The notes below the pieces were generated by a model. That model searched no databases. It was not told the origin of the DNA and saw nothing but the letters and a program-made list of their open reading frames with translations. This document shows, piece after piece, positions 17,666 to 32,640 of a DNA stretch of 64,000 nucleotides (positions are counted from its first letter, which is position 1; each line of letters starts with the position of its first letter). This DNA is from Litoreibacter roseus (GTDB lineage Bacteria; Pseudomonadota; Alphaproteobacteria; Rhodobacterales; Rhodobacteraceae): the NCBI RefSeq assembly GCF_009811795.1, contig NZ_BLJE01000003.1, positions 310,001-374,000 on the forward strand, given 5' to 3'. Position numbers and translations under genes: made by a program.

Positions 17666-18697
17666 TTAAGCTGAGTCCCTCATGATCAGGCGCCCCTCGA
17701 AGAGGGTTTCTTCGCGATCGGAAGGACGCTCTTCCGTCTCAAGTAAGCCGAACAACGTGCTGACTGCGCGATTCGCGATGGCGTTGTAGTCTTGGGCGAT
17801 TGTCGTCAGGGGCGGGCACGTGAACCTTGAAAACGGGTGGTCGTCGTGACCAGCAATCCGAAGATGGCAATCCGCTCCATGACCCACCCGAAGATCAAGC
17901 CCGTAGGCGGCAGACAACATGCCGATCGCAAGGCGGTCGTTGCTACACAAGACGGTGTTGGTGCTGAAGGCTTTTTCCAACAGAAGGCGACCGCCTTCTA
18001 CGCTGCCAATTTCCTCAAAGTTCCAGCCTTCGCCGTCCGCCTGAAAGATGTTTGGCGTCTGTTTGTGCCGTTCCATGCTTTCCAGATAGGCCTGCCTGCG
18101 TTTGTTCGCGTTGGGGTTTGAGGGCGACTTCATCTCGAAGAAGCAAGGGGGCTCGCCGCTCCTGCATAGATATTCCACCATAAGATCAACGCTTTGAGCG
18201 TTATTTGTTCCGACAAATGCCTGTCCGGTGTCGCTCATGTTGGCGTCAAAAAGGACCAAGGGGAAATCAGCGCCGAAAGCCTGAACGGCATCTTTGTCTG
18301 ACATGCGACCGAACGGGGCCAGCAAGACGCCTGCGGGCTTCAAGGATCTCAGGGAATTGAGATTGTCACGTTCCATCGTGGGGCTGCCGTGCGAGCTGAG
18401 CAAGATCGGGCTATAACCCGCCTCTATACAAGCAAGTTCGACGCGCCTGCCAATCTCTGAGAAAAACGGGTCAGCCAAGTTTGGAACGACGACGCCGATA
18501 TTCTTGGTTTTTCGCCGATTTTGATTCATGGCGAATACGTTTGGATGGTAGTCGTGCTTTTCGAGTGCGCTTTCAATCTTCTTCCGGGTTGAAGCGCGCA
18601 CGCTCTCCGGATCGTTGAAATATTTCGACACAGTGGGGCGAGAAATGCCGCTGACCGCAGCGAATTCTTCCATATTGCGAATTTTTAGTTGACCCAT
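17666..18697 (-). CDS. LacI-family transcriptional regulator of the polyol operon
   Basis: The 343-residue protein has an N-terminal LacI helix-turn-helix (FAAVSGISRPTVSKYFNDP) with hinge helix region, then a periplasmic-binding-protein-like effector domain (NIGVVVPNLADPFFSEI, LCSNDRLAIGMLSAA). It sits immediately upstream of smoE in the same direction, and a local role as polyol-responsive regulator is the natural inference. Its own promoter must lie in the roughly 450 bp before glgC. Confidence 0.85.
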   Translation of the reverse strand: MGQLKIRNMEEFAAVSGISRPTVSKYFNDPESVRASTRKKIESALEKHDYHPNVFAMNQNRRKTKNIGVVVPNLADPFFSEIGRRVELACIEAGYSPILLSSHGSPTMERDNLNSLRSLKPAGVLLAPFGRMSDKDAVQAFGADFPLVLFDANMSDTGQAFVGTNNAQSVDLMVEYLCRSGEPPCFFEMKSPSNPNANKRRQAYLESMERHKQTPNIFQADGEGWNFEEIGSVEGGRLLLEKAFSTNTVLCSNDRLAIGMLSAAYGLDLRVGHGADCHLRIAGHDDHPFSRFTCPPLTTIAQDYNAIANRAVSTLFGLLETEERPSDREETLFEGRLIMRDSA

Positions 18698-19145
18698 TTT
18701 TACACTTGGTGCCTCTTAACGCAACGCGCGATAATTTTGGAAAAGATATGAGTGATATCAGTTTGACGTCAAGTAAATACGTTGATTGCGGCAGGGACCG
18801 CTGCACTCTGCCGACCAGACGCGAAAATCTTAGGCAACAGGCGAAAGCTTCGGGCCGCTTAGGTTCATTTTTAGCGGATTTTCTGACGCGATTATCTGCC
18901 GCATGGGTGCCGCCGTTGGGGCGGTGTGTCAGAATTCTCGGTGTAGCCATTCAATCAAGTGCTGAACGAGAGATCGCATTTTTCTGAATTAAATCAATGT
19001 CGTGATTGCATCTTAGGAGCGCGGAGATCTGCTTGGTCTTATTATCGACCATTGCCAAGACAGTGGGCATGACGATGCTGAGAGAACAATGCAATTGAAA
19101 TAACGATTCGTCGCGAGGGTGACACCACATTGGGGGGAAATTGAA
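18698..19145. other. Divergent regulatory region between the LacI regulator and glgC
   Basis: About 450 bp without a gene separate the minus-strand regulator from the plus-strand glycogen operon. It must carry both promoters. I see AT-rich tracts near 18960-19000 and a sequence resembling the smo operator near 18720, but no strong consensus promoter I would defend. Confidence 0.5.
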
Positions 19146-20405
19146 ATGACTGTCTCAACGCACAGGCTTGCACGCGAAACGATGGCATTTGTGCTCGCAG
19201 GGGGACGGGGCAGTCGGCTCAAAGAATTGACGGATATTCGCGCGAAACCCGCCGTGTATTTTGGTGGGAAGACGCGAATTATCGATTTTGCTCTTTCGAA
19301 CGCGGTAAATTCAGGCATTCGGCGCATCGGGGTTGCCACTCAATACAAGGCGCATAGTCTGATCCGCCATTTGCAGCGAGGGTGGAGCTTTTTTCGGGCT
19401 GAGCGGAATGAGTCCCTTGATATTCTACCCGCATCCCAGCGGGTGAACGAGCGCAATTGGTATCTCGGCACGGCCGATGCGGTCACACAGAACATTGATA
19501 TCATTGAGGGATACGCCCCGAAATACATCCTCATTCTGGCGGGCGACCATATTTACAAGCAGGACTACTCCGTCTTGCTAGAGCATCATGTGGCGTCCGG
19601 GGCAGACGTGACGGTCGGTTGTATCGAGGTGCCCCGCCAAGAGGCCAGTGCCTTCGGTGTAATGGCCGTCGATGACAGCGACCGCATTCTGGAGTTTGTG
19701 GAGAAACCGGAAAATCCCCCGCATATGCCGGGCGATGAAACGCGAGCTTTGGCCAGCATGGGGATCTATGTCTTCGAAACCGAACTGCTCATCAAGCTGT
19801 TGCGAGAAGATGCCAATTCGGAGACGTCGGAGCATGACTTCGGCAAGGATATCATTCCCGCCTTGGTAAAAGCGGGCAATGCGTTTGCGCACCCTTTCAG
19901 CCGCTCCTGCGTCACCAGTTCGGAAGAGCAGAAGCCCTACTGGCGCGACGTGGGAACAATCGATGCGTTCTGGCAAGCCAATATCGACCTGACTGATTTC
20001 CAGCCCGAGTTGGATCTCTATGATCAGACATGGCCAATCTGGACGTATTCCGAGCTTACGCCTCCGGCAAAGTTCATCCACGACGAAGAAGATCGAAGGG
20101 GCATCGCGGTCTCGTCCATGATTGCAGGTGGATGCATTATTTCAGGTTCGCAATTGAGCCAGTGCCTCATGCATACGGGTGTGCGGGCGAATTCTTACTC
20201 GGAACTCACGGGCGTGGTTGCCTTGCCAGACGTCCAGATCGGACGCCGGGCGAGACTGAAGAACGTGGTTGTTGATCGGTCCGTCCGCATTCCAGAAGGT
20301 CTTGTGGTCGGTGAGGATCCAAAGCAGGACGCTGCGCGCTTCCGACGGTCGGAAAATGGGGTGTGTCTCATCACACAAGACATGATTGATAAACTTGAGG
20401 CATGA
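19146..20405 (+). CDS. glgC: Glucose-1-phosphate adenylyltransferase
   Basis: GlgC makes ADP-glucose from glucose-1-phosphate and ATP, the regulated first step of glycogen synthesis. The 419-residue protein has the nucleotidyltransferase motif [13 protein letters not shown], the [10 protein letters not shown] segment, [24 protein letters not shown], and a C-terminal left-handed beta-helix. I start it at the ATG at 19146 after ggggggaaa; an open extension of nine codons is not needed. It leads a seven-gene glycogen operon and overlaps glgA by 4 bp. Confidence 0.96.
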   Translation: MTVSTHRLARETMAFVLAGGRGSRLKELTDIRAKPAVYFGGKTRIIDFALSNAVNSGIRRIGVATQYKAHSLIRHLQRGWSFFRAERNESLDILPASQRVNERNWYLGTADAVTQNIDIIEGYAPKYILILAGDHIYKQDYSVLLEHHVASGADVTVGCIEVPRQEASAFGVMAVDDSDRILEFVEKPENPPHMPGDETRALASMGIYVFETELLIKLLREDANSETSEHDFGKDIIPALVKAGNAFAHPFSRSCVTSSEEQKPYWRDVGTIDAFWQANIDLTDFQPELDLYDQTWPIWTYSELTPPAKFIHDEEDRRGIAVSSMIAGGCIISGSQLSQCLMHTGVRANSYSELTGVVALPDVQIGRRARLKNVVVDRSVRIPEGLVVGEDPKQDAARFRRSENGVCLITQDMIDKLEA

Positions 20406-21847
20406 TCATCAGGCAACTCTCCGTCACGTCTGAATGCGCGCCTTTCGTCAAGACGGGCGGGCTCGCTGATGTGGTGGGTGCACTCGCGCATGTTCTGAAA
20501 GAGCACGACGTGGAAAGTCGGGTTCTCTTGCCGCTTTACCGCCAAATCTCGCATCTATCAGCTGGTGCGAAAGAGGTTCGAGACGTCGGTTCCAAGTTCG
20601 GCGGGCCAGTTCGCATTCTGTCCACACAGGCAAGCGGGATTGATCTACTGCTCATCGACGCGCCGCATCTCTATGACCGTCCCGGTCAGATTTATCTGAA
20701 CGAAGCCGGGGCAGACTGGACCGACAATCACTTGCGGTTCGGCCTTTTAAGCTGGCTTGGGGCCGAGATCGGTCGTTTGGGAGTCGACGGATGGCGCCCG
20801 GACGTCATCCATGCCCATGACTGGCAGGCCGGGCTGACGCCTGTTTATGCACGTCAAAACGAAGACGCCGCGCCGCCCTCTATTCTGACAATTCACAACA
20901 TCGCATTTCAGGGCAATTTTCCTGCAACCACCATGGGCGATCTTGGTCTTGATCCGAAGGGCTTCACACAGGACGGGTTCGAGTATTTCGGGCAGATCAG
21001 CTTTCTCAAAGGAGGGCTAGTGCAGGCCGATCAGATCACAACCGTCAGTCCGACCTATGCCCGTGAGTTGCTGACACCGGATTTTGGAATGGGGCTTGAG
21101 GGCGTGCTCGCTGCGCGCCATACAGATTTTTCTGGTATTCTCAACGGTATCGACACCACCGTCTGGGATCCCGCGACCGATCCGGTATTGGCGCAAACCT
21201 ACTCCAGTCGCACACTTGCAAAAAAGGCGGTCAACAAAGGGGCTTTACTGGATCGCTTCGGTCTTGCGCCCGATCCTTCCGCGCCGCTCTTTTCGGTGAT
21301 CAGCCGTCTTTCAGAACAAAAAGGTCTGGACCTCGCGCTGCTGGCACTTCCGGCGATCCTCGACCAGGGAGCGCGGTTTGTGTTGCTTGGCTCCGGCGCG
21401 CCGGAGCTTGAAGGTGGCTTCAGAGACCTTGCCCATCGCTATCCCGATCATGTCGGTGTCGAGATCGGGTTTGACGAAAAGCTTGCCCACCAATTTCAAG
21501 CGGGGGCAGATGCGACCCTGGTGCCTTCGCGATTTGAGCCATGTGGCCTGACGCAGCTGTGCGCGATGCGGTATGGAACATTGCCGATTGTGTCCAGAAC
21601 CGGCGGTCTGGCGGACACGGTCATCGACGCAAACGCCGCGGCCCTTGCGGCAGAGTGTGCCACCGGATTTCAGTTTGCACCCACAAGCGTTGATGGGCTA
21701 GGCGAGGCATTGGACCGCGCAATGGAGGTCTTCGGTGACAAAAAAGCGTGGCAAAGAATGCAGCGCAACGCGATGAAGCACCCGGTCGGTTGGGACCATT
21801 CGGCGAAGCGCTTAGTCGACATCTACAAGGCCGTACAAAGGCGATAA
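20402..21847 (+). CDS. glgA: Glycogen synthase (ADP-glucose dependent)
   Basis: This GT5 enzyme of 481 residues extends alpha-1,4-glucan chains from ADP-glucose. It has the N-terminal ADP-glucose loop [22 protein letters not shown], the GT-B C-terminal motif [12 protein letters not shown] with the catalytic glutamate, and TGGLADTV. It starts in an ATGA overlap with the glgC stop, indicating coupled translation. Confidence 0.96.
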   Translation: MIIRQLSVTSECAPFVKTGGLADVVGALAHVLKEHDVESRVLLPLYRQISHLSAGAKEVRDVGSKFGGPVRILSTQASGIDLLLIDAPHLYDRPGQIYLNEAGADWTDNHLRFGLLSWLGAEIGRLGVDGWRPDVIHAHDWQAGLTPVYARQNEDAAPPSILTIHNIAFQGNFPATTMGDLGLDPKGFTQDGFEYFGQISFLKGGLVQADQITTVSPTYARELLTPDFGMGLEGVLAARHTDFSGILNGIDTTVWDPATDPVLAQTYSSRTLAKKAVNKGALLDRFGLAPDPSAPLFSVISRLSEQKGLDLALLALPAILDQGARFVLLGSGAPELEGGFRDLAHRYPDHVGVEIGFDEKLAHQFQAGADATLVPSRFEPCGLTQLCAMRYGTLPIVSRTGGLADTVIDANAAALAAECATGFQFAPTSVDGLGEALDRAMEVFGDKKAWQRMQRNAMKHPVGWDHSAKRLVDIYKAVQRR

Positions 21848-21853
21848 AACAAA

Positions 21854-23949
21854 ATGCAAGCAAGCGCGCCTATTATGAGCATTGTCGCGGGCGACCACAG
21901 CACCCTCGGGGCCGCTTATGACGGGCAGGGGGTCAATTTCGCTGTGTTCTCAGAGAACGCGACGAAGATAGAGTTGTGTCTGTTCAGCCATGACGGGCAA
22001 CGCGAAACGGTGCGGCTGGAACTGCCGGATCGCACCGGTGCGGTCTGGCACGGATACGTTCCGGGTCTGAAGCCCGGTGCACTCTACGGGTATCGCGCTT
22101 ATGGACCTTATGAGCCGGACCGGGGCCACAGGTTCAACCCAATGAAGCTGCTGGCCGATCCGTATTCCCGCGCGTTTCACGGGGACTGGACGTCTGCGAA
22201 GGAGACGCTGGGATATGACCCGGACGCGCCAGAGCACGACGCGAAACCCAGCCAGATAGACAGCGCGCCCTTCGTTCCGAAATCGATTGTACCAGAGATC
22301 GAGGTGCCTTGGGACAAGACCCCTGCACCGCGTCGATCGTGGTCTGAAACGGTGATCTACGAGGCGCACGTCAGGGGTTTGACGCAACTGCATCCCGATG
22401 TTCCAGAAGAGCTTCGTGGGACATACGAAGCGCTTGGAAGTGAACCTATCATTGCGCACCTGAAGGACCTTGGCGTGACCGCACTGGAGCTGCTTCCAGT
22501 GCACGCATTTCTTGACGACGGCTTTCTGGTCGAGCGCGGGTTGACGAACTACTGGGGCTACAACAGCCTTGGTTTCTTCGCTGTGGAGCCGCGCTACTTC
22601 GGGCCAAATGGCGCGGAGGGGTTTCGGCAGGCGGTTGACAGGCTTCACGCCGCGGGCATCGAGGTCATACTTGATGTGGTCTACAATCACACCGCCGAGG
22701 GCGACCACCGCGGACCGACCCTGTCGTTTCGCGGGCTGGACAACGCGGCATATTACAACCTTCAGGCCAGCCACGCACGATACTACGTCAATGACACGGG
22801 CTGCGGAAACACAGTGGCCATCAGGCATCCGTTCGTCTTGCGGATGGTTCTGGATTCTCTGCGCTATTGGGTCACGGTCATGGGGATCGACGGATTTCGG
22901 TTCGATCTGGCAACGACACTTGGGCGCGAGGCTCACGGATTTGATCTGCATGGCGGATTCTTCGACGCCATCCGTCAGGATCCGGTTTTACGGCAGTGCA
23001 AATTGATCGCTGAGCCATGGGACATCGGCCCGGGGGGCTATCAACTTGGTGGGTTTCCGGCGGACTGGGGCGAATGGAACGACAAATTCCGCGACTCGAC
23101 CCGAAAATTCTGGCGTGGCGACGCACATGCGGCTCAGGAGTTGGCGGGTAATTTCTTGGGAACGGCTTCGGTCTTTGATCACTCCGGCCGTAAGCCTTTC
23201 AGCTCGATCAATTTTGTAGCGGCCCATGACGGTTTCACGCTGGCAGATGTCACCCGCTACCGCGAAAGACACAACGAGGCGAACGGTGAAAGCAACGCGG
23301 ACGGCCACGGGCACAATCTGTCGGACAATTGCGGTGCGGAAGGGGATACCAAGAACGAGGCCATTCTCGCACGCCGGGCACTGAGGGTCCGCAATCTGCT
23401 GGCCACCGTTTTCCTGTCGCAAGGTACACCAATGCTTTTGGCCGGTGACGAGTTGGGGCGGACGCAGCGCGGCAATAACAATACATATTGTCAGGACAAT
23501 GAGACCAGTTGGATCAATTGGGCGCAAGCTGACACTGACTTGCTGGACTTCGCGCGACGGCTGATTGCCCTGCGCCGCGACAACGCGGTGTTGCGGCAGG
23601 ACCGATACTTGCACGGACAGGTTCGGGCGGATGGGCTGCCCGACGTCACATGGTCAAGCCTTGAGGGAGGCGCGCTTAATTGGCGCGACTCTTCTCTCGA
23701 TGGCTTCTGCCTGCAAATTCGTGGCGTCGCCGAAAAGACCATATCCGAGGACGGCACGGTCTTGATCGTCGTGAATGGCGGGGACGATGACAAGCGTTTG
23801 GTCTTGTCCGAGCCGGGCCCGGATCTTTGTTGGGAACGGGTGCTCGACACTGCGGCGCCGGATGACCCGGCGCACCGCATCACAAGCCGCAAATCCCAGC
23901 CGATCTCAGCGCATTCGGTTGTAATGTTCGTCGGGAAAAGAGCCGACAT

Positions 23950-23953
<4 letters not shown>
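21854..23953 (+). CDS. glgX: Glycogen debranching enzyme
   Basis: GlgX hydrolyses alpha-1,6 branches in limit dextrins. The 699-residue protein has an N-terminal CBM48 domain (GVNFAVFSENA) and a GH13 catalytic domain with DVVYNHTAEG, nucleophile Asp in FRFDLATTLGR, acid Glu in LIAEPWDIGPGGYQ and the third carboxylate in AAHDGF. It follows glgA by 6 bp and overlaps malQ by 4 bp. A second ATG at 21878 is an alternative start. Confidence 0.95.
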
Positions 23954-27550
<3,597 letters not shown>

Positions 27551-27575
27551 CACGCTGCATCTGCCGAACTGGAAC

Positions 27576-30002
27576 ATGACCCTGACGGAAACGAGCATGA
27601 AAGATTTAAAAAACACGGGCTCGCTTGCGGGTGCAATTGAGTTTCACCTCGCACACAGCGTGGGCAAGACGCCAGACGCGGCGTCGATCACGGACTGGCG
27701 GCTCGCCCTGTCACGCGCTGTCCGCGACAAGCTGGTGACCCCTTGGTTTGACGCAACCCATCGCACCTACGCGAAGGACCGCAAGCGGGTCTACTATTTG
27801 TCGATGGAGTTTCTGCTGGGGCGGATTCTTGAAGATGCCGTCAACAACCTTGGTCTCGAAGAAGAAGCCAAGGAGGCACTGGCCGCGTATGGCGTGAACT
27901 TTGCTGAGGTTGTGAACGACGAGCCCGATGCCGCACTTGGAAATGGTGGGCTCGGAAGGCTCGCCGCGTGTTTTCTCGACAGTCTGTCTTGTCTGGGAAT
28001 TCCCGCATACGGTTATGGCATACGCTACGCGCACGGTTTGTTTCATCAGTCCTTTGAAGACGGCCGGCAGGTCGAAATGGCCGAAGACTGGTTGCGCCAT
28101 CAGCACAATTGGGAATTCGAGCGCTCGGAATGCACCTACGATATCGGGTTCGGCGGGCAGGTCACGGAAACCGGAAGCCGTGCGCAGTGGACACCGTCTG
28201 ACGTCGTTATGGCGCAGGCCTATGACACGCCCGTACCGGGGTGGCAGGCAAGCTGGACCAACACGCTGCGCCTTTGGTCTGCGAAACCGAAAAAGATCTT
28301 CGATCTCGATCCGTTCAACCGGGGCGACTATATGCAGGCGGCCGCGCCCGAGGTTTTGGCGGAAACGATCTCTCGTGTGCTCTACCCGGATGACAGCACC
28401 GAGATCGGGAAGGAGTTGCGTCTGAAGCAGGAATTCTTCTTCACCTCAGCCTCCCTTCAGGACCTGATGCGCCGGTTTCTTGCCCATAATGGTGATTTGC
28501 GCGCCCTGCCGTCCAAAGTTGCGATCCAGATGAACGATACACACCCGGCGATTGCTGGACCGGAACTGATCCGTCAGTTGACCGACATCCACGGGCTGTC
28601 CTTCGAAGACGCGTTCGATATTGCGCAGGGCACGTTGAACTACACAAACCACACCTTGCTACCCGAAGCGCTGGAAGCGTGGGACGTCGGGCTGATGACC
28701 AAGGTCTTGCCCCGTCATATGCAATTGATTGAGCGGATCGATGATCGCTTGAGCCGCGATGTCAAGAAATCCGAAACAGGTGTCGCCCCGCGCATCGTTG
28801 ACAATGGCTCCGTCAATATGGGGACGCTTGCGTTCACCTGTGCGCGGCGTGTCAATGGTGTCTCGGCACTCCATACCGACCTGATGAAGCAGACCGTCTT
28901 CAGCGATCTGCATGCCGTCTATCCTGATCGCATCTTGAACCAGACCAATGGCGTTACACCGCGTCGGTGGGTGCATGGCTGCAACCCGGGCCTGCGCACC
29001 CTGTTAAACGAGACCATCGGGACCGGTTGGGTCAACGATCTGGAGCAGTTGGAACAACTTACCCCACTGGCCGATGACGCTGCATTCCGAATCCGGTTCA
29101 TGGCTGTAAAACAGGAAAACAAGCAGCGTCTGGTGGATTGGGTGGCCGAGACGATGGGCGTGCAGATTTCGCCTGACGCCATGTTCGACATTCAGATCAA
29201 ACGCATTCACGAATACAAACGCCAGTTGATGAACGCGCTTGAAACCGCAGCACTTGCAAACGCGATCCGCCGCGCCCCCGACGAAGATTGGACACCGCGG
29301 GTCAAGTTTTTCGGTGGTAAGGCAGCCCCTGCTTATCTAGACGCCAAAAATATCATCTGGCTGATCAACGACATTGCCAAATCTGTCAACGAAGATCCGG
29401 TTATCGGGGACAGGCTCAAAGTAATCTATCCCCCGAACTACAACGTTTCCATGGCCGAAATCCTGATACCAGCGGCAGATCTGTCCGAGCAGATTTCAAC
29501 CGCCGGGAAGGAGGCATCGGGCACCGGGAACATGAAGTTTGCGTTGAACGGCGCGGTGACCATTGGCACTCTCGACGGGGCGAATGTCGAAATTCGCGAC
29601 CACGTCGGCGAAGACAACATTTATATTTTTGGCATGACCGCTGATCAGGTGCAGGCCGCCCGAGACGGCTACGTCACACAAGCCCACATTGACCGCAGTC
29701 CTGTCCTGAAAGAGGTCATTGAGCAGATCCAAACCGGATTTTACTCACCGGGTGAGCCGAACCGGCACCGACCCGTGCTGGAGAAGCTACTGCGCGATGA
29801 CTACTTCATGGTCGCCGCCGATTTTGATGCCTACTGGGATGCACAGCGCCAAGTCGACCAAGGCTTTGCCGACCGGGATGCGTGGGCACGGATGGCGGTC
29901 CTGAACACCGCTCGGTCCGGATGGTTCTCGTCCGATCGCACCATCAAGGGGTACGCGAGGGATGTCTGGGGCGTTGAATCGCTCTTGGGGGATACGACGT
30001 GA
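27576..30002 (+). CDS. glgP: Glycogen phosphorylase
   Basis: This GT35, PLP-dependent enzyme releases glucose-1-phosphate from glycogen chain ends. Its 808 residues are normal for the family. Clear segments are YLSMEFLLGR, NGGLGRLAACFLDS, the active-site region IQMNDTHPA, and the PLP-lysine motif EASGTGNMKFALNGA. The ATG at 27576 is used here; an internal ATG at 27597 is nearly as plausible. It follows pgm by 25 bp and ends in a GTGA overlap with glgB. Confidence 0.95.
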   Translation: MTLTETSMKDLKNTGSLAGAIEFHLAHSVGKTPDAASITDWRLALSRAVRDKLVTPWFDATHRTYAKDRKRVYYLSMEFLLGRILEDAVNNLGLEEEAKEALAAYGVNFAEVVNDEPDAALGNGGLGRLAACFLDSLSCLGIPAYGYGIRYAHGLFHQSFEDGRQVEMAEDWLRHQHNWEFERSECTYDIGFGGQVTETGSRAQWTPSDVVMAQAYDTPVPGWQASWTNTLRLWSAKPKKIFDLDPFNRGDYMQAAAPEVLAETISRVLYPDDSTEIGKELRLKQEFFFTSASLQDLMRRFLAHNGDLRALPSKVAIQMNDTHPAIAGPELIRQLTDIHGLSFEDAFDIAQGTLNYTNHTLLPEALEAWDVGLMTKVLPRHMQLIERIDDRLSRDVKKSETGVAPRIVDNGSVNMGTLAFTCARRVNGVSALHTDLMKQTVFSDLHAVYPDRILNQTNGVTPRRWVHGCNPGLRTLLNETIGTGWVNDLEQLEQLTPLADDAAFRIRFMAVKQENKQRLVDWVAETMGVQISPDAMFDIQIKRIHEYKRQLMNALETAALANAIRRAPDEDWTPRVKFFGGKAAPAYLDAKNIIWLINDIAKSVNEDPVIGDRLKVIYPPNYNVSMAEILIPAADLSEQISTAGKEASGTGNMKFALNGAVTIGTLDGANVEIRDHVGEDNIYIFGMTADQVQAARDGYVTQAHIDRSPVLKEVIEQIQTGFYSPGEPNRHRPVLEKLLRDDYFMVAADFDAYWDAQRQVDQGFADRDAWARMAVLNTARSGWFSSDRTIKGYARDVWGVESLLGDTT

Positions 30003-32209
30003 CCACGCCGACCTATACACCAACCTTCGATGCGTCCACCGCAGAGGCGCTGTTGACGGGTGCGATGGGTGATCCGTTCTCCGTTCTGGGTCCGCACAAG
30101 AACGGGCGACGGTGGAGTGTGACGGCCTTTCTGCCAGGTGCAGACCGCGTCGATGTTCTGAATGGAAAGACAGGCAAGGTGGAGGCGGCTCTGGACCGGT
30201 TGGATGGGCGTGGCCTGTTTTCCGGCTACGTGCGCAAATCGATCGCCACTGGCGCGTATCGGTTGCGCGCGCATAGTGGCGAAACCGTGTGGGAGCAGGA
30301 CGATCCTTACAGGTTTGGCCCCGTGCTAGGGGAGCTGGACGAGTATCTGATCGCCGAAGGTGCCCACCTGAGACTCTGGGACAGAATGGGTGCGCATCCT
30401 ATGACCCATGAAGGCGCATCCGGCGTACATTTCGCGGTATGGGCGCCAGCTGCGTCGCGCGTATCAGTCGTTGGCGCGTTTAACCAATGGGATGGGCGCC
30501 GCCATGTGATGCGCGCGCGGGGCTCTACTGGCATTTGGGAAATCTTTATCCCTGAGCTGGGCGAAGGTTGCATCTATAAATACGAAATTCGCGACGGAGC
30601 AGGGGCGATCTTGCCGCTCAAGGCTGATCCGGTGGGGTTCGGGTCAGAGCATCCACCAGCGACCGCATCTGTTGTCCGCGACTTGAACAGGTTTCAATGG
30701 AGCGACGACGCGTGGATGAACACCCGTGCCTCCCGCAATCGCCATGATAAACCAATTTCAATCTACGAGGTCCATCTTGGGTCGTGGCGCCGCAAGGTTG
30801 AAGACGGCAACCGCCCGCTCAGCTATCTGGAATTTGCCACTGAACTGGTAAGCTACACGCGCGACATGGGCTTCACGCATATCGAGCTGATGCCGGTGTC
30901 GGAGCATCCGTTTGACGGGTCATGGGGCTATCAACCCATCGGTCTTTTTGCGCCGACCATCCGGTACGGCACGCCCGATGAGTTCCGCACGTTCGTGAAT
31001 GCATGCCACGTTGCGGGCTTGGGTGTTCTTTTGGATTGGGTCCCCGGGCATTTCCCCACGGATGCTCATGGCCTTGGTCAATTTGACGGATCTGCGCTCT
31101 ACGAGCATGCGGATCCGAAGGAAGGATTTCATCAAGACTGGAACACGCTGATCTACAATTATGGCCGCCGAGAAGTGCAAAACTTCCTCTGCGCCAACGC
31201 GCTTTACTGGATCAAGGAATTTCACATCGATGGCCTGCGCGTGGATGCCGTCGCATCAATGCTCTACCGTGATTACTCGCGCAAGGAAGGGGAATGGATC
31301 CCCAACAAGGATGGCGGCCGCGAAAACCTTGAGGCGATCGCTTTCCTCCAACGGACGAATGCGCTGGTCTATGACGCGGATGCTGGCATCATCATGGCCG
31401 CCGAGGAAAGTACATCGTTTCCCGGGGTCAGCAAACCTGTGGATCAGGGCGGGCTTGGCTTCGGCTTTAAATGGAACATGGGTTGGATGAACGACACGCT
31501 GGAATATATGTCGCGCGATCCGATTCATCGCTCACACCACCACCATGAGATGACCTTCGGCCTGACCTACGCGTTTTCCGAAAACTTCGTGCTGCCGATC
31601 AGTCATGACGAGGTTGTGCATGGCAAAGGTTCGATGCTGGGCAAGATGCCCGGTGATGGCTTCGACAAGTTCGCTGGACTGCGTGCCTATTACGGCTTCA
31701 TGTGGGGCCATCCCGGCAAGAAGCTTTTGTTCATGGGGCAGGAGTTTGCACAAGGCGCCGAATGGAACCATGACCAATCGCTGGATTGGCACTTGCTAGA
31801 AAACCATTGGCACAGCGGTATGCAAAAATGGGTTAGGGCGTTGAATGCGCTCTATGTGGCGACGCCTTCCCTCTTTGCCAATGACTGCGATCCGTCCGGG
31901 TTTTATTGGCTTGAGGTCAATCAATCGGAGCTCTCCGTTTATGCCTGGGTGCGGCAAGGCACGCACGGCGAAGACGCGGTGATTGTAGTCTGCAATATGA
32001 CCCCCACCCAGCGTAACGGCTACCGATTGGGCGTGCCCAATGACGGAACGTGGGACATCGTTTTGAACAGCAATGCCGAGGAGTTTGGCGGGGCGGGCGA
32101 AGGCGCGCGATCCCACGAAGCCGAACAAGTTGCGTGGAGCGGCCAAGAGCATTCGATTTCCTTCGATCTTCCCGGGAATGCGACGCTGTTTCTCAAGCGG
32201 AATATCTGA
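29999..32209 (+). CDS. glgB: 1,4-alpha-glucan branching enzyme
   Basis: GlgB introduces alpha-1,6 branches into glycogen. The 736-residue protein has two N-terminal CBM48-type modules and a GH13 barrel with nucleophile GLRVDAVASMLY, acid IIMAAEESTSFP and third carboxylate PISHDEVVHGKGSM, then a C-terminal beta domain. It begins with GTG at 29999, overlapping the glgP stop, and ends the operon. No clear intrinsic terminator follows. Confidence 0.95.
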   Translation: MTTPTYTPTFDASTAEALLTGAMGDPFSVLGPHKNGRRWSVTAFLPGADRVDVLNGKTGKVEAALDRLDGRGLFSGYVRKSIATGAYRLRAHSGETVWEQDDPYRFGPVLGELDEYLIAEGAHLRLWDRMGAHPMTHEGASGVHFAVWAPAASRVSVVGAFNQWDGRRHVMRARGSTGIWEIFIPELGEGCIYKYEIRDGAGAILPLKADPVGFGSEHPPATASVVRDLNRFQWSDDAWMNTRASRNRHDKPISIYEVHLGSWRRKVEDGNRPLSYLEFATELVSYTRDMGFTHIELMPVSEHPFDGSWGYQPIGLFAPTIRYGTPDEFRTFVNACHVAGLGVLLDWVPGHFPTDAHGLGQFDGSALYEHADPKEGFHQDWNTLIYNYGRREVQNFLCANALYWIKEFHIDGLRVDAVASMLYRDYSRKEGEWIPNKDGGRENLEAIAFLQRTNALVYDADAGIIMAAEESTSFPGVSKPVDQGGLGFGFKWNMGWMNDTLEYMSRDPIHRSHHHHEMTFGLTYAFSENFVLPISHDEVVHGKGSMLGKMPGDGFDKFAGLRAYYGFMWGHPGKKLLFMGQEFAQGAEWNHDQSLDWHLLENHWHSGMQKWVRALNALYVATPSLFANDCDPSGFYWLEVNQSELSVYAWVRQGTHGEDAVIVVCNMTPTQRNGYRLGVPNDGTWDIVLNSNAEEFGGAGEGARSHEAEQVAWSGQEHSISFDLPGNATLFLKRNI

Positions 32210-32478
32210 GTTTCACCATCGCAACCGGAACTGCGAGAGGACCTATGCGCACCGCTTTAATTTAAGGTCGCCCGTTGCGGTGCGTTTCCTCGGCTCGACG
32301 AGAACGCTGAAAGATCAGGTAGGCTCATAGAAACAGAGCTTCACCAATATGAAGACGTTTACGACGAAATACAGTTTTTCAGAAAACGAGGCACGCATCC
32401 GTAACCCCGGAAAACTGAAAGACCGTTTCTACCCAAGGCGTGCCCGCCTTTGGAGGCATTGCTTTGCAAGAGGTGGCC

Positions 32479-32640
32479 TTACTCAGCTGCCTGGACCTGC
32501 TGTCCAGATGTCCGACCCAGAATAACGGACATGGCCTGTACCAAATCCGTTGACGCGCTTTTGCAGTATGCATCCGCACGATACGCGACGTGTAAGTCAG
32601 GCCGGACCAGAAGCGCGCCGCTGTCGGTCGTGCCGCTTAT
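32479..32640 (-). pseudogene. C-terminal fragment of an aromatic FAD monooxygenase
   Basis: About 50 codons on the minus strand read GALLVRPDLHVAYRA ... LVQAMSVILGR before a stop at 32479. This matches the end of phenol-hydroxylase/TfdB-type flavoprotein monooxygenases, whose C-terminal domain ends with an LVRPDxHVAWRA segment and a short helix. Nothing upstream on this strand continues the protein; instead a decayed plus-strand gene begins. It is a remnant left after a rearrangement. Confidence 0.6.

Noticed and set aside
21950-22951. A 333-codon minus-strand open frame inside glgX
   Set aside because: glgX is a certain gene with all catalytic motifs; the antisense frame has no family features and is a by-product of GC-rich codon use.
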